The notes under the pieces were generated by a model, which had not been told where the DNA came from, did no database searches, and worked only from the letters and a program-made list of their open reading frames with translations. From Triglochin maritima (lineage: Eukaryota; Streptophyta; Magnoliopsida; Alismatales; Juncaginaceae): a stretch of DNA of 64,000 nucleotides. Below, piece by piece: positions 11,023 through 22,200 of the stretch; position 1 is the stretch's first letter, and each line of letters opens with the position of its first letter. The translations under genes were made by a program, and so were the position numbers. The stretch spans positions 22,583,501-22,647,500 of the forward strand of contig OY821786.1 in the NCBI GenBank assembly GCA_963682175.1, read 5' to 3'.

Positions 11023-12567
11023 TGATTGACATCAATTCATGCTTATATTTGTATCTTATATCCATTATCTTACACCTAAGCAATGCTACGTGACGAGTTT
11101 TATGTTTAGTTTTCAGGAATAAAGAGGTTTGAAGAGAAGAGCCATGAAAGGACCCAAAAGCAGGAAAAATGACTTAATTGTGAGACCTGGGGACTGAGAT
11201 GCAAGGGAGAAGGACCTGATCGTAAGACCGAAGGACCTAAGAGCAAAACAGGAAACTCCACACCATCATGGGGAGTATTTTGGCAATTCGATTCGGGTCG
11301 GAGCTCCAACAAACCAAGTAGATGCATCCAAGACCAAGAAATATTTCAAGCAAAGCCCAACACAAAAAACAGACGGATCTGGGCCTTATAGACCGCCAAT
11401 GGGCGGTCTGGATCATCCCAGATCAGCTAAGATTTCTCCTGGACTTGTATTAATGTGTGTTTAGGCTATTTTTGGTATTGGTTTAGTCCCACATCGGGGG
11501 ATTGTCCTGGATTAGCTTTTTCCATGCTTATAAATAGAACTATTCATCTTCCATTGTATCCATCTCCCTCTTTGGTGGTCATCTTCCCTACTAAGAGTGA
11601 AGACTTGAAGCAAAACTCTGGTGGAGAAAGGGCTACTTGTAATTGAGTGAGTTAATAATAGATGTTTTCCTTTAATTGTGTTGTTTCTCTCTTAGTTTAA
11701 TTTCTTTTCATATGCATGCTTGCTTGTTTGTTTTGTTTTATGCTTTTTTAATATTTCTTACTTGATTAGTGTAGTTTCATTTCAGTATAATGCTTCATTT
11801 TGTTAGAGTAGTTAGTTTAAATATGTGTGAGTAGTTCCATCCCCATTTGGGGGTGGAGAAATATGTGATACAATCATGTAGTGTATTAAGTGTGTGTTAT
11901 CTTAATCCCTTGAGCTTTATATGATTTCCATAACCATCTAATGGGACTTCACTCTTATCTTTGATATGCTAATGCTCTTGAATGAAGCTTAGCCTATGCT
12001 TTGATTAGTGGACCTATTTTATGGGGAATGATAAGGTTAGGATATGGATGGAATTAATATTGGAAACACAATTTGTAGTGTATGTACTCTTGTTGCCTTT
12101 ACCTTAGTTAATGTCTTGTATGTTTTAATGATGTAGTCTTATCTTAATTCATGTGGAGGCATAGTAGGGTCTAGTCTTTATACATGAGTTCATTTAGCTT
12201 CATTCCAATTATTGTCTTGTATGTTTTAATGATGTAGTCTTATCTTAATTCATGTGGAGGCAAAGTTGGATGTAGTTTTATGATTTCATGCACTACAAGT
12301 TGTGAGGAGCTTAATTGAACACACACACACACACACATCTTTATATTCACATTATTTCTCTACCCTCTTTGGGGTTTAGTTTTATTGTTTATCTTTCTTT
12401 TTCTTTTGCATCTTAGTGTAGTTTAATGTAATCAACCTTTCTCTCCATTTGTTTACCACTCGCCTTCGCACAAACCAAACGTCGACACACCTCCCAGTGG
12501 ACGACCCGTATTTGCCACCGCTTCAACGCGGCCGTGCACTTGCGGTTAAATATAAAACGATCAATCA
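11023..12567 (+). repeat. LTR-C solo copy nested in LTR-B
   Basis: 1545 bp from TGATTGACATC to CAATCA. Target duplication GTTCG (11018-11022) / ATTCG (12568-12572), one mismatch. The uninterrupted LTR-B at 8200-8230 confirms the empty site. It holds the palindrome GACCGCCAATGGGCGGTC at 11391-11408, a TATAAATA at 11529-11536 and an AC dinucleotide run at 12319-12337. No internal region, so it is a solo LTR of an Athila/Tat-like family, identified through the element at 59650 onward. Confidence 0.87.
12319..12337. repeat. (AC)n microsatellite
   Basis: About nine AC units inside LTR-C; the other LTR-C copies lack the run. Confidence 0.9.
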
Positions 12568-13234
12568 ATTCGGTTGACCGAGAAGAATTCTCGGTTAACC
12601 GAACAACACGATTTCTGCCTGAATTATTAAGAGAATAATTAGATCATGGGTTGGATTAATTCCAGATTTGATCAAACGTTTTTTAGGATGCTTATATGGC
12701 AATTTGGGATTACTTTTAGGAGATAATAGGCAAGAGATCATGGCTAGAGAACAGCTCTTGATAAGGATGTTTTGGGACCCTATAAAAGGACCCCTCATCC
12801 TATTTGTTTATGGTAATGCATAAATTTCTCTCTCTAATCTCTCACTTAATCCCCACGAAAATCTCTTTATAGTTTTAAGTTTTGGAGATAGAAATCTCAG
12901 GAGCTTAAAGAGGGGTTATTAGCTAGATTCTAAGCTTAATTAGAGATTGATTGGCAGCTCCTTTCTCTCTGATCTTGTTTAGAGTTTGGTGAACACTTGG
13001 AAGCGAATCGGTAGGCGATTCGACGAGCAACGGAACACCGGATCCTCTAAAAGGTGTTAGGGAACCTTTGGGTATGAACATCTCTCTTTTGTTTATTTTA
13101 ATATATGTAGGAATGCATGATATTATAATAAACATATACATGTACATAAAATCAATGAAAATATGAAATCAATCATGTATGTTTGTATTTAAAATTTTAA
13201 AATATACACATACATAGGGACACGAAATCCTACA

Positions 13235-14099
13235 GGCTCCTCATAGCACAGAAAGATGCAAAATCTCGACTCTTGAGATGGATCTTGTTACAAGAATTTG
13301 ATCTCGAGATTCAGGACAAAAAATGGTGTGAAAATGTTGTAGCGGACCACCTGTCTCGTCTTGAGACAACCAACCCACATGACCAAATTACTAATGACAA
13401 ATTTCCTAACGAGCAATTGTTCACGATCAAAGATAACCCCTGGTTTGCTGACATCGTGAACCCCCGGTTGGTCGAAATCTAACCAAACCAAATTTAGATC
13501 TTGTGTCGGATTCTTTCACTGGGACGACCCATACCTATACAAATATTGCTCTGACCAAATTTTCAGGCGGTGTGTCCCAAATAATGAGTTCCAAAGTGTG
13601 CTCCAATTTTCACTCTGAGGCATGTGGAGGGCACTTTGGATCAAAGAAAACTACCGCCAAGGTGCTCCAATCTAGATTTTACTGGCCTTCGATTTTCAAA
13701 GATGCTTATGATTTTTGTAAGCAATGTGATAGGTGCAGCGCCTTGGCAAAATCAGTCGGCGAAATATGAAGCCTTTGCAAAATATCCTCGTCGATGATAT
13801 CTTCGATGTGTGGGGCATCGACTTTATGGGTCCTTTCTCGAATTCGTTCTGGAATGTTTACATTCTAGTGGTCGTTGACTATGTGTCTAAGTGGGTAGAG
13901 ATTATCCCCACAAAGACCAATGACAACTAGGTGGTCACCAATTTTTTAAAGGATATTTTTGCGTGAATTGGTACGCCTCGTACCATAATCAGCGACAAGG
14001 GTACCCACTTCTGCAATCACTCGTTTGAAGCGCTTATGAGGAAGTATTCGATCACCCACAAGCTTGCCACCCCCATATCATCCGTAAACTAGTGGGTAG
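13235..14099 (+). pseudogene. Gypsy RNase H end and integrase fragment
   Basis: 13273-13482 gives LLRWILLQEFDLEIQDK and the HLSRLE end of RNase H. 13503-13769 gives the integrase zinc-binding neighbourhood (HFGSKKTTAKVLQSRFYWPS, then [14 protein letters not shown]). 13733-13930 gives the core ([30 protein letters not shown]) with its first catalytic aspartate, and 13975-14000 the second aspartate region (TIISDKGTHFCN). The glutamate and C-terminus are absent because similarity ends at 14099. Frames change at least twice. Confidence 0.85.
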
Positions 14100-14760
14100 A
14101 GAGACTACTCTCTACTCATCTCTAAACTAAACCCAGCATGAAAAGAACATAAACCCATAATGAAAATAAAGGAAAACAAGATTAAACAAACATAAAAGAA
14201 ATTGTATCAAAGGAAAGACATGTAATTAAAGAAAAACACTAAAACTTGATTGAAAAGAAAAGATTACAAAGTTTTGTCCTTCTTCTCCTCGTACACTAAT
14301 CAGCAGCAAAATAAACCTAAACTAATGGAGGAGCAAGAAGAAAGAGGGAGAGGAGGGATACAATGGTATATATAGACTAATACAGGGTTAGGATTAATCT
14401 AGAAATAATCGGACGGTTCTAAATCACATCTGATGGTCCTGGAATGCTCTGACCCGAATACCCGACCCGTGGCCAAAATTTGAGACCCTTTGGACCATAT
14501 TGATCTGCCAATGGCGGATCAAACGGATCCGATCGGGTTGAAATTTTGTCTTCAGCTTTGTTTCTTGTATTGGCACATAGGGTCCACTGTCTCGACCCGA
14601 TTTGGTTTTAATTGGAAAAATACTAATATGGTTCAAGTCATGTGTCACATTATTTTGTACTTCTCAATTAGGTCCCTCCGGGTTTTCACTTGAGTCTGTC
14701 CTAATTTACGATCCAGTCCTTGTGCATTACAAATAGGTACAAATAAAGAAATGAGAGTAA
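14100..14760 (-). repeat. diverged LTR-C-like relic
   Basis: On the minus strand the layout recalls LTR-C: a near-palindrome GATCCGCCATTGGCAGATC at about 14505-14523, then a TATATATAC-type TATA at about 14370-14380 and a pyrimidine-rich stretch as in LTR-C downstream of its TATA box. The similarity is in layout and short blocks only, so this is tentative. Confidence 0.4.
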
Positions 14761-16389
14761 TAATCATTTGTCATAACATTGAACTCTAGTTAATGCATTG
14801 TCATGAACAAGTAGCAGCATGAACAATACGTAATAGTACACGTGCATGAATAGTAGCCAAGAGCCTTCCCCTCCCCCACGTAATCAACGTGGCATGCAAT
14901 ATATTTAAAACTCCTCCCAACGTCACTAATATGGAAGCATGCAAAAACACAACCAAATATCATGTTATATTAATCATGGATGCAACACTACTTGAAAGTG
15001 TAACAAACCAACCTTAATACAACTCATACATAATATTGTCAACTAACCATAACATAAGCATGCCTAATGTCAATGATGTGGTAATTAACAATAACATGAA
15101 CATACATGGTGTTAGAACATGCAACAACCAAGGTTAATGTAAACATGCACGACATGGTGCAACAATGAGCACGTGGCTCGACCAACCCAAGCCCGAGCCC
15201 AACCATCGTGTTGGTCCACCGATGCGACTCTGGCTAGGTCAGTAGACCCTCGCTACGCAGCTCGCTGCTGCGATCGGTCACGCCTATCATGACCACTCCC
15301 ACGACTTGGTGGTCCACCACTGAAGCCACCCCAACAGGAGGACACCCTCCCCCGGTAGCCGGAGTCACGACTCTAGCCACACTACTCACCCAACCACCTA
15401 CTCCCGCGGTATACCTTGAGAGTGAAGGTCGTCAAAGCTAGCCTTGCCGCAGCGTCTCCTTCCACCGCCGTTCACCTCACTCTCTCACACCATCACCGGA
15501 TCACACTTTGAAGAAGAGGAGAGGATGTAGAGGATGGTGGAGTTTGCAAGGGAATAGATGACATGAAGAGTGGGGGAGAAGGTGGGAAGAATGGAGAGAA
15601 AGCAAAGCATGGCAGCCCATGCTGCCACACCACTCCCCAGTTATTGTCCTTCCTGTGTTCCCAATCGCGTTGTTGTTAAACTAATTGAACTAATTGCTGC
15701 AAGAGAGGGAGGAGGAGAGGAGAGAGGGAGGAAGAAAGGCAATTGGTTGGTGGGTTGATCGGGAGGAGAGGAAGGGAGGGTGGAGGAGAGGAGAGAGAGA
15801 AATATTTGATTTTTTTTGTTTTTCATTTTTTTGGTTTTGTTTTTACAATTAATGACATTTAGATTTTACTATGTTTAATTTGCAAATTGTCTAACGCCGT
15901 TGGAAGGAAACAGTGACGGAGTGAGAGTCACTAACGGTAGAGGTACATATAAGCAAATACGTTCGACTTAAATGTGCATATCCGACAATACCAAAAATCT
16001 AGGTACATATTGCTATTTAGGATTTGGAAGGTGTACAGTAGCAAAAAACTTTTTTTATCTCTACTATTGCTCTACTATTTGATGGCCCTGTCCTATCTCC
16101 CGTTGGGTCTCATCTAACCGCTCTCATTGCACATCCCACACATCTCTTTCTTCTTCTGCAACCTGTTTTGCACCTTTCTATTCCCTAATCCCTAAAATTT
16201 GTGAAGTATTTGGCCTGCTTAGACTTTATTGTCTAATAAGGTTGTTGTGTTTGTTTGCTATTTAGTGTTGTTCTTGTTGATGGTTTGTATTTTGTCATGT
16301 TTAGTTTGGTTGTTTTCTGTTTGGGTCCTAAAAGGACCTCAGCTTAGGTTTTTCTATGCATCTATTTAATGATTCGAAAAATGCCTAAA
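14761..16389. other. unclassified region, base composition shifts
   Basis: 14761-15150 is AT-rich; 15150-15500 is GC-rich with many CCAC/ACCACC steps; 15500-15830 is purine-rich; 15880-16060 has the phrase around TAACGCCGTTGGAAGG and CTAACGGTAGAGGTAC, often seen in plant repeats. None of the open frames (for example 15570-15758) looks like a known protein. It is probably the leader or gag region of an unidentified retroelement. Confidence 0.3.
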
Positions 16390-17000
16390 TAGGGATGCAA
16401 ATCGATCAGATATGATTATTACCATATTTGATTTGCGGATATGGATACGAATTGCCTCATATGAAAAATACATATCCATATCCTTAAAAAAGGATACGGA
16501 TTTGTAAATGATATTTTATAAACGCATACAGATAAAGGATGGATATATACGGATAAAAGACGGATACAGATTTGTACATGATATATGCAGTGTACGTATA
16601 CAATATAAAATGAGTACGTATCATGATAATTCACGGAACATTTCACCTCTTAAATTAGATAAAATTATATCTTAACTATATTAATTTAGAAATGTAATAG
16701 ATTTTATGTATAGTAGTAAAATTTTTAAGTAAAAGTTAAAACGATTCATGACATAATCACCTATTTACACATGTATTGGGGAAAATATTATATTAATCAG
16801 GTATATATTCGTATCTATCTGACCAAAATATGTATATATGTATTCATATCCGTATCCACCAAAATTCAAAATATCATATCCGCATCCGCAAAAACTTAAA
16901 AACATTTACTTGTATCTGTATCCACCCAGATATAGAAAAATGATATTCATATCCTTAAAAAGAGGATATAGGATAATTTGTATCCATTTGCACCCCAAGA
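16390..17000. mobile_element. possible MITE with inverted ends
   Basis: Left end TAGGGATGCAAATCGAT and right end ATCCATTTGCACCCCA are imperfectly inverted, and the interior is full of GGATAC / GTATCC steps in both orientations. No target duplication could be found. Confidence 0.4.
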
Positions 17001-17083
17001 CCGGACTATTGAAACCAACATTGTTGAAGAACCAAGATGAATGGGATGGTTTGACACCAATTTCCTTCACCCTCCATGTGCAC

Positions 17084-17897
17084 TTAGGGGTGTCAGTGGA
17101 TATTCGAATATCCGAGCATCCGTCCGTATCCGTATTCGAATTTGAACATTCGATCCGAGAAAAAATATCCGTAAGACCGTATTCGTATCCGATCCGTAAA
17201 GTCGTGGAGCGGATATGGTTATTAGTACATCCGATCCGTATAATATCCGATCCGGGATCGAATATCCGTAGTTCAACATCTATATTTGTATCTGTATTAT
17301 ATATATATATAGTTATTTTTTAAATTAATGATATATAAGGTATTTTTCTATAAATTACCCAAATATATAAACTATTCTAAATTACTAACCCTAAAGTACT
17401 AACCCGATTAATATCCGCTTCGGAACTACATATCTGTATTTCAACATATGTATCCATATTTGTATCATATACTTATGCAATACATTATATACCTAGAAGT
17501 ATTCCTATTTCAACATTGTGTGATTATATTTTGAATATATAGTTGAAATTTATTTATTCAAATAAAAATACATTTACTATTCACATTTATTCAAGCATTG
17601 AATATTTCTCATTTTCAGAATATGGAGTTAGAAGTTAAGATAAAATAAAATTAATATATGAATGTGACTGTATAATAAGTTGTCTAAATGAAAATAAAAA
17701 AAATTATAAGGTTGGGAATTATGTTTACGGACGTGGATATTATCCGTATCCGCTCCGAATCCGTCAAATATCCGAACGGATATAGACTTTTCATATCCGC
17801 AAACAATCCGTAGCCGTATCCGAATCCGTAAATTTCATGCGGGTACGAATATGGATATACATATATCCGGTCCATATCCGATCCGTTGACACCCCTA
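17084..17897. mobile_element. hAT-type MITE with perfect 8-bp target duplication
   Basis: Ends TTAGGGGTGTCA and TGACACCCCTA form a terminal inverted repeat, flanked by ATGTGCAC at 17076-17083 and 17898-17905. The interior has many subterminal TATCCG / CGGATA repeats. The TAGGGGTG ends and 8-bp duplication are typical of hAT non-autonomous elements. No transposase is encoded. Confidence 0.87.
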
Positions 17898-18029
17898 ATG
17901 TGCACGTTATCAACATCAATGAAAAGAAAACACTTCTATTCTCGTGTCTTTTGTTTTGTGCTAAGCAAGTTGACTAGAGTCGGACAATTTTTCCCATGTC
18001 AACTTTCACCACTACTACTAGAAAGTATT

Positions 18030-18400
18030 ACGCTCCCGATTGGATAATTAAATGTTTCAAATCTTTGATTTAAAAAATGTTTTTTAGTTGACATCCAATT
18101 CAAATAATGTGCTCTAAAAAAACATTATCTTAAGCAATAATATGTTTCGCTAAAAAACGTGTTTTTCGTGAAATCAAAGATTTCATGAGAAACATAGAAG
18201 GCAAAAAAGGATACATCATATTTGAGACAAAAAAAGTTATTAACAAAAACACATTTATAAATATATTATTCATGATTATCCAAATACCTCCATGGAATTG
18301 AAAAGTGAAATTTTCTGAATAATACAGTTTACCCTTAAAACCATGACATTTGAGGAACTTCTTAATAAACAATATTCATGGTTATCCAAACAGACCCTCA
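18030..18400. mobile_element. MITE-like remnant
   Basis: The right end GGTTATCCAAACAGACCCTC is the kind of terminus seen on plant Mutator/hAT MITEs, and a weaker inverted match (GATTGGATAATTAAATG) lies near 18035. A 19-base direct repeat GAGGAACTTCTTAATAAAC occurs at 18352-18370 and 18408-18426, spanning the right end. Confidence 0.35.
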
Positions 18401-18465
18401 CCTTTCCGAGGAACTTCTTAATAAACACTACCTGCCTGATTTAAGCCCAAACCATTGAGAGCTTG

Positions 18466-18822
18466 CAACACCAGCTCTTCTGATGTTCTTTCAGCGAGAC
18501 TAGCATGTCGTGGTTTTGATGCTGCATGGAGCACACCACCTAACGGTTTTTAGAATCACCTAACTTATCTTCTACCAATGGAAATTCAATCAAAACTTCT
18601 CCAAATGGGTACTTCATTGTGGGGCTTTTGGAAAGCGTTTTATTTTCATCTTTCAAGTATCAGTGATAATACATACGCAATGTATGGAGTGGGAGGCTAA
18701 ACAACTTTGCTAGGTGGATATGCCACCATAATGCTTGTATTTCACATCTAGGCATTAATGACAAAGTCCTAAAAGCCAGTAATAAACTCATTATTTCGTG
18801 ACATTGATAGCCTCTTCATATC
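18466..18822 (-). pseudogene. unidentified coding-like fragment
   Basis: I do not recognise the protein. Reading the minus strand from about 18822, one frame stays open with a protein-like composition (CEIQALWWHIHLAKLF, then after one TGA, YLKDENKTLSKSP and MKYPFGEVLIEFPLVEDK) until about 18546. A second frame then continues with AASKPRHASLAERTSEELVL to about 18470. One stop and one frameshift in about 350 bases suggest a decayed exon. It lies about 0.4 kb downstream of the LCMT1 stop codon on the same strand. Confidence 0.3.
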
Positions 18823-19235
18823 CACAGGAAACTCCATGCATTTCTCGCAATCAATTTTTCATAAGAAGAAAATACCACATTAGCAATTTTGCATCCTTTT
18901 TGTTAATTAATAAGGTGGAAAAATCAATTTTTGTGAACCAATACAGTGGTATATAATAAGGAACCGGTACATACTACGAGGGGGAAAAATGCTCTCTTCG
19001 AGCTGCACTCGCAATAATCAGAAGTTCAGAACCCTGCTATTATTTCTTTCCTGTGACTACTCACATAATCATAAACTTATAATATATAGATTGTTTCACA
19101 TCCACGAACTCTTGGTTTCATACACGGCAACACATACAGCTCACTGTTGGCACAAATCAACCCATGAAATTTGTAGGATTTTAAGTAATCGTGAGATACC
19201 TCAATGCCATCCACCAATCATAATCGATGGAACAA
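18823..19235 (-). other. LCMT1 3' flank
   Basis: AT-rich sequence after the LCMT1 stop codon. It should contain the 3' UTR and polyadenylation region, but no clear single AATAAA signal stands out. Confidence 0.35.
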
Positions 19236-22200
19236 TTAACAGCTACTTTTGTCAGGAAGCTTAGGAGGCACAGGTTCTGGCATGTGCCCAGGGAAAACTG
19301 GGAAGCCCTCGAATAGACCCTGGACAAAACATCAGTCTTTCTTAACACTCATTTTCATAATTTTATCTAAACATCTCTCATTTTCATAATAGTTGCACAG
19401 AGTATTGACCATAAAGAAGAATGGGGGCCACATTAAAGGCTCAGTAAAATTACTTTCAAGGCTCCAAGATTTGAATGGTCTTTAAAACAGAGGAAAAAAA
19501 ATTGAAAAAACTTCTGCTGAGTACATTTTGTTGTGTCAACACTTATTTTATTATCAATATTTTTTGTTTATCTTTTATCTCAGTTTGGTTTTTAATCTCT
19601 CATGGGTGGACGGCAGAAGGGATGTCAAACAAAAGTATTCAACGAGTATACCCACCCAATCATCAACAATCAATGTAGGCATTGTAGAGCTAAACTATGA
19701 ACTGAAAAGGACATACTAACCTTGGCATCATTAATTGCACAGGCCACACAGTAGTGCTCCTGAACGGAAAAGATAAATTACTATGCAATAGCACAGATAA
19801 TAGACTAGATAGTGAAAAATCTCTCACTACCCTACCTGCATCATATACCACTCTTCAAATTCATCAAACAACTCAAGCCTCTCAATCCTGCATTGTAATA
19901 AAAAAATCTCAAATTTATCGAAGTGTATCATATTACTGGCCATTAGAGAGATGATGCATGTAAATGGCTAAAACTGAACATAGTTCACAGAAATATTTAG
20001 TTTAAGCAAGGGCGGTTGGCTACAGAAACTCAAGGTCAAGTAGCAGAGCATGATGTGAGCAACCAATAGTGCAAATGTGAGGATTTAGTTGTGATGAAAA
20101 TGATATGGATCTCTAACAAATGACTATTATTAAAATTTCTATGTAACACGTATGAGTGAAAAAGAATTACAATAATTAATTCCATGTCGGAGCCAAAACA
20201 AATGGTGGGTCAATTCATTCTAAAAAAATACCTTCAGAGTCCACTTATCATGGAAAATGGCAACTAAGGTATGTACAGCATGCAACAACAAATATACTGT
20301 TAGCCTATTATTTTATGGTATCTTCGAGTCCACTTGATCACTATCACTCTCCGTCCGTACCATACTCAATAATATCAAAGGACTACAGAAAATAGACGAA
20401 TCGGCATTTTGCATGTTACTAGATTCCCTCAAGCTTTTATGACAATATAATTTAAACTTAAATATTTCCCTCAAACAATACCTGCACCTTTCGGTAGGGT
20501 CAATGAACTCACTGTAAATTTTTAGCATATCCCATGCAGATGCTCTCTGAAAAGTGACACAAAAGATATGTGAATTTTGAAGCAACCTGTACAATGTTAC
20601 AACTTACATTTTCAATCCACTTGAAATGAATGAAACTCAAAACCATCAAGCAGTCTGCTTCCCCTTTCACATAACATGGAAACCGGAAACAAAACCAACT
20701 TTGATGAACCTCAAATAAATTACTCCACCTGAGCATTTTTACTCCAATAACATGATACCTGCCAGCCATGGTCGAGGAAAAGTTTTTCCTTCGCCAGCAA
20801 AGTTGGGGTCTCATACAAGCCCAGAAGGGGGCATCCTCGACTCTGCAAAACAGCGAAGGCATAAAAATGATGCCATAATCATTTTGATACCTCTACAGCG
20901 AAAATATTATAAAACCTTTTAAGGTCAAGCTTTATATAAGCTTCAACATGAGGTGTATTCAGCCATTGTTATACTCTAACTCTAAAAGTGAAAATTTTAG
21001 AAGGAAAAGTATGACTGATGTAATAAAGTCCTAGACTGGAGACTATCAACAGTGTTATGAAGCCCCTGAAACAGCAGACTGTCTGTAGCCAGAGCTGCAA
21101 AGACGGCAGAAACACAAACCCCTAATGACCTATTAAAACTGCTAAATGCCAAATAAACATACCACAAAAATCCCTCGAGGGGAAACTTTAGATAACCATA
21201 CCCCCAAATAAATCTCATTAATCTTTCGAACGCCTAGGCTACCAATGTGGTTGGATATTGACTAAACATATTGTTCTTTTAATTTTTTATTTTTAAAGTT
21301 CAGGGTATATAAAAACTGCTACATAGGTTTTAAATTTGAGTTAAACAGATGTATCGACATATATTGCTGTTATTGGCTTATTGATGAATATGTGATCCTT
21401 GATCAATTCTTTCTTTTCTTTTTTATCATTGATGATCCTTGATCACATTTTATCAATTTTACATCAATCGTCCATACTATTTATCTGTAATAAAGCCATG
21501 AGTTTACATGGTTTGTGTTAAATTTCATTTGGGGCAAGGACTTCATGACATCCAAACTTTAGAGTGCTAGTAAATCGGACAATGTAATTGCGATCTGAAT
21601 ATGAGTTACAAATTTAAACTTGCCGAATTGTGTTCATATACTAAAACTAAAACGTAAGTTGCTAACAATTGAAATATTACAACACACATGTTGTATTCAA
21701 TCCGCAGTACGTGGGAACAGAATTAAGTTGGCCATGACACCTACATATTGTAATTGTAATCTTGTCTATGAATGACCAAATAGAAGCTTGCAACATATCT
21801 GATCTATCCATGGTTGTGCTCAAGCTTATTTGAAGTTCAAAATTTGGTCAATGACAAACTACTTACTAAAAAGACATCTGTATGTTGGCAAAAGTTTCCA
21901 AGTTGTACAACCTAGTTATGATAGAGAATCCCACTTCTAAGTTCAGAAGCCAGATTATTGCTTGAAATATTCAAGTATTGAGTCGATGACAAGGCATGAA
22001 TAATCATGCAATGATTTGACCAAATACATTCTCATAACTACAAAAACCTTTGTACATTGAAAGTAAAAGCAGTTCAGTTTTATAGTCGATTAATCAATCC
22101 ATAACATGTAGACTGTGCTCCATGCCTTTCAAGAAGTGCCACAAAATCCTTCATTGAAGAGCTAGTGCATAGATTGATTTAATTGAAATTGCAAATTTTT

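Larger units (their letters stand above)
9494..13234 (+). repeat. LTR-B copy 2, split by LTR-C
   Basis: LTR-B parts are 9494-11022 and 12568-13234 (about 2.2 kb), from TGAAATGAATG to CCTACA. It is inserted in the RNase H region of the Athila-like remnant. The intact relative at 50380-50400 reads across the junction, and the flanks TGAAC (9489-9493) and GGCTC (13235-13239) could be decayed copies of an AGCAC target. The palindrome region at 10680-10990 is more decayed than in copy 1. Confidence 0.82.
4147..14099 (+). mobile_element. Athila-like Gypsy pol remnant, split by nested LTRs
   Basis: Collinear with the Athila-like element at 47432-57477. The segment 4147-5694 covers the end of the protease region and the reverse transcriptase, 9326-9493 continues RNase H, and 13235-14099 gives the end of RNase H and the integrase core. 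The interruptions are an LTR-A (5695-9325) and an LTR-B (9494-13234), and the three pieces read on from one another when these are ignored. Similarity stops at about 14099 in the integrase. There are many in-frame stops, for example at the homologous tryptophan codons near 4466 and 4652. No LTR of its own is attached. Confidence 0.88.

Noticed and set aside
15570..15826. Open frames on both strands with Gly/Arg or Ser/Pro bias
   Set aside because: Low-complexity purine-rich DNA read in two directions; no family match.
17084..17897. Minus-strand Tyr/Gly-rich frames at 17684-17905 as coding
   Set aside because: They are readings of the subterminal repeats of the hAT MITE.
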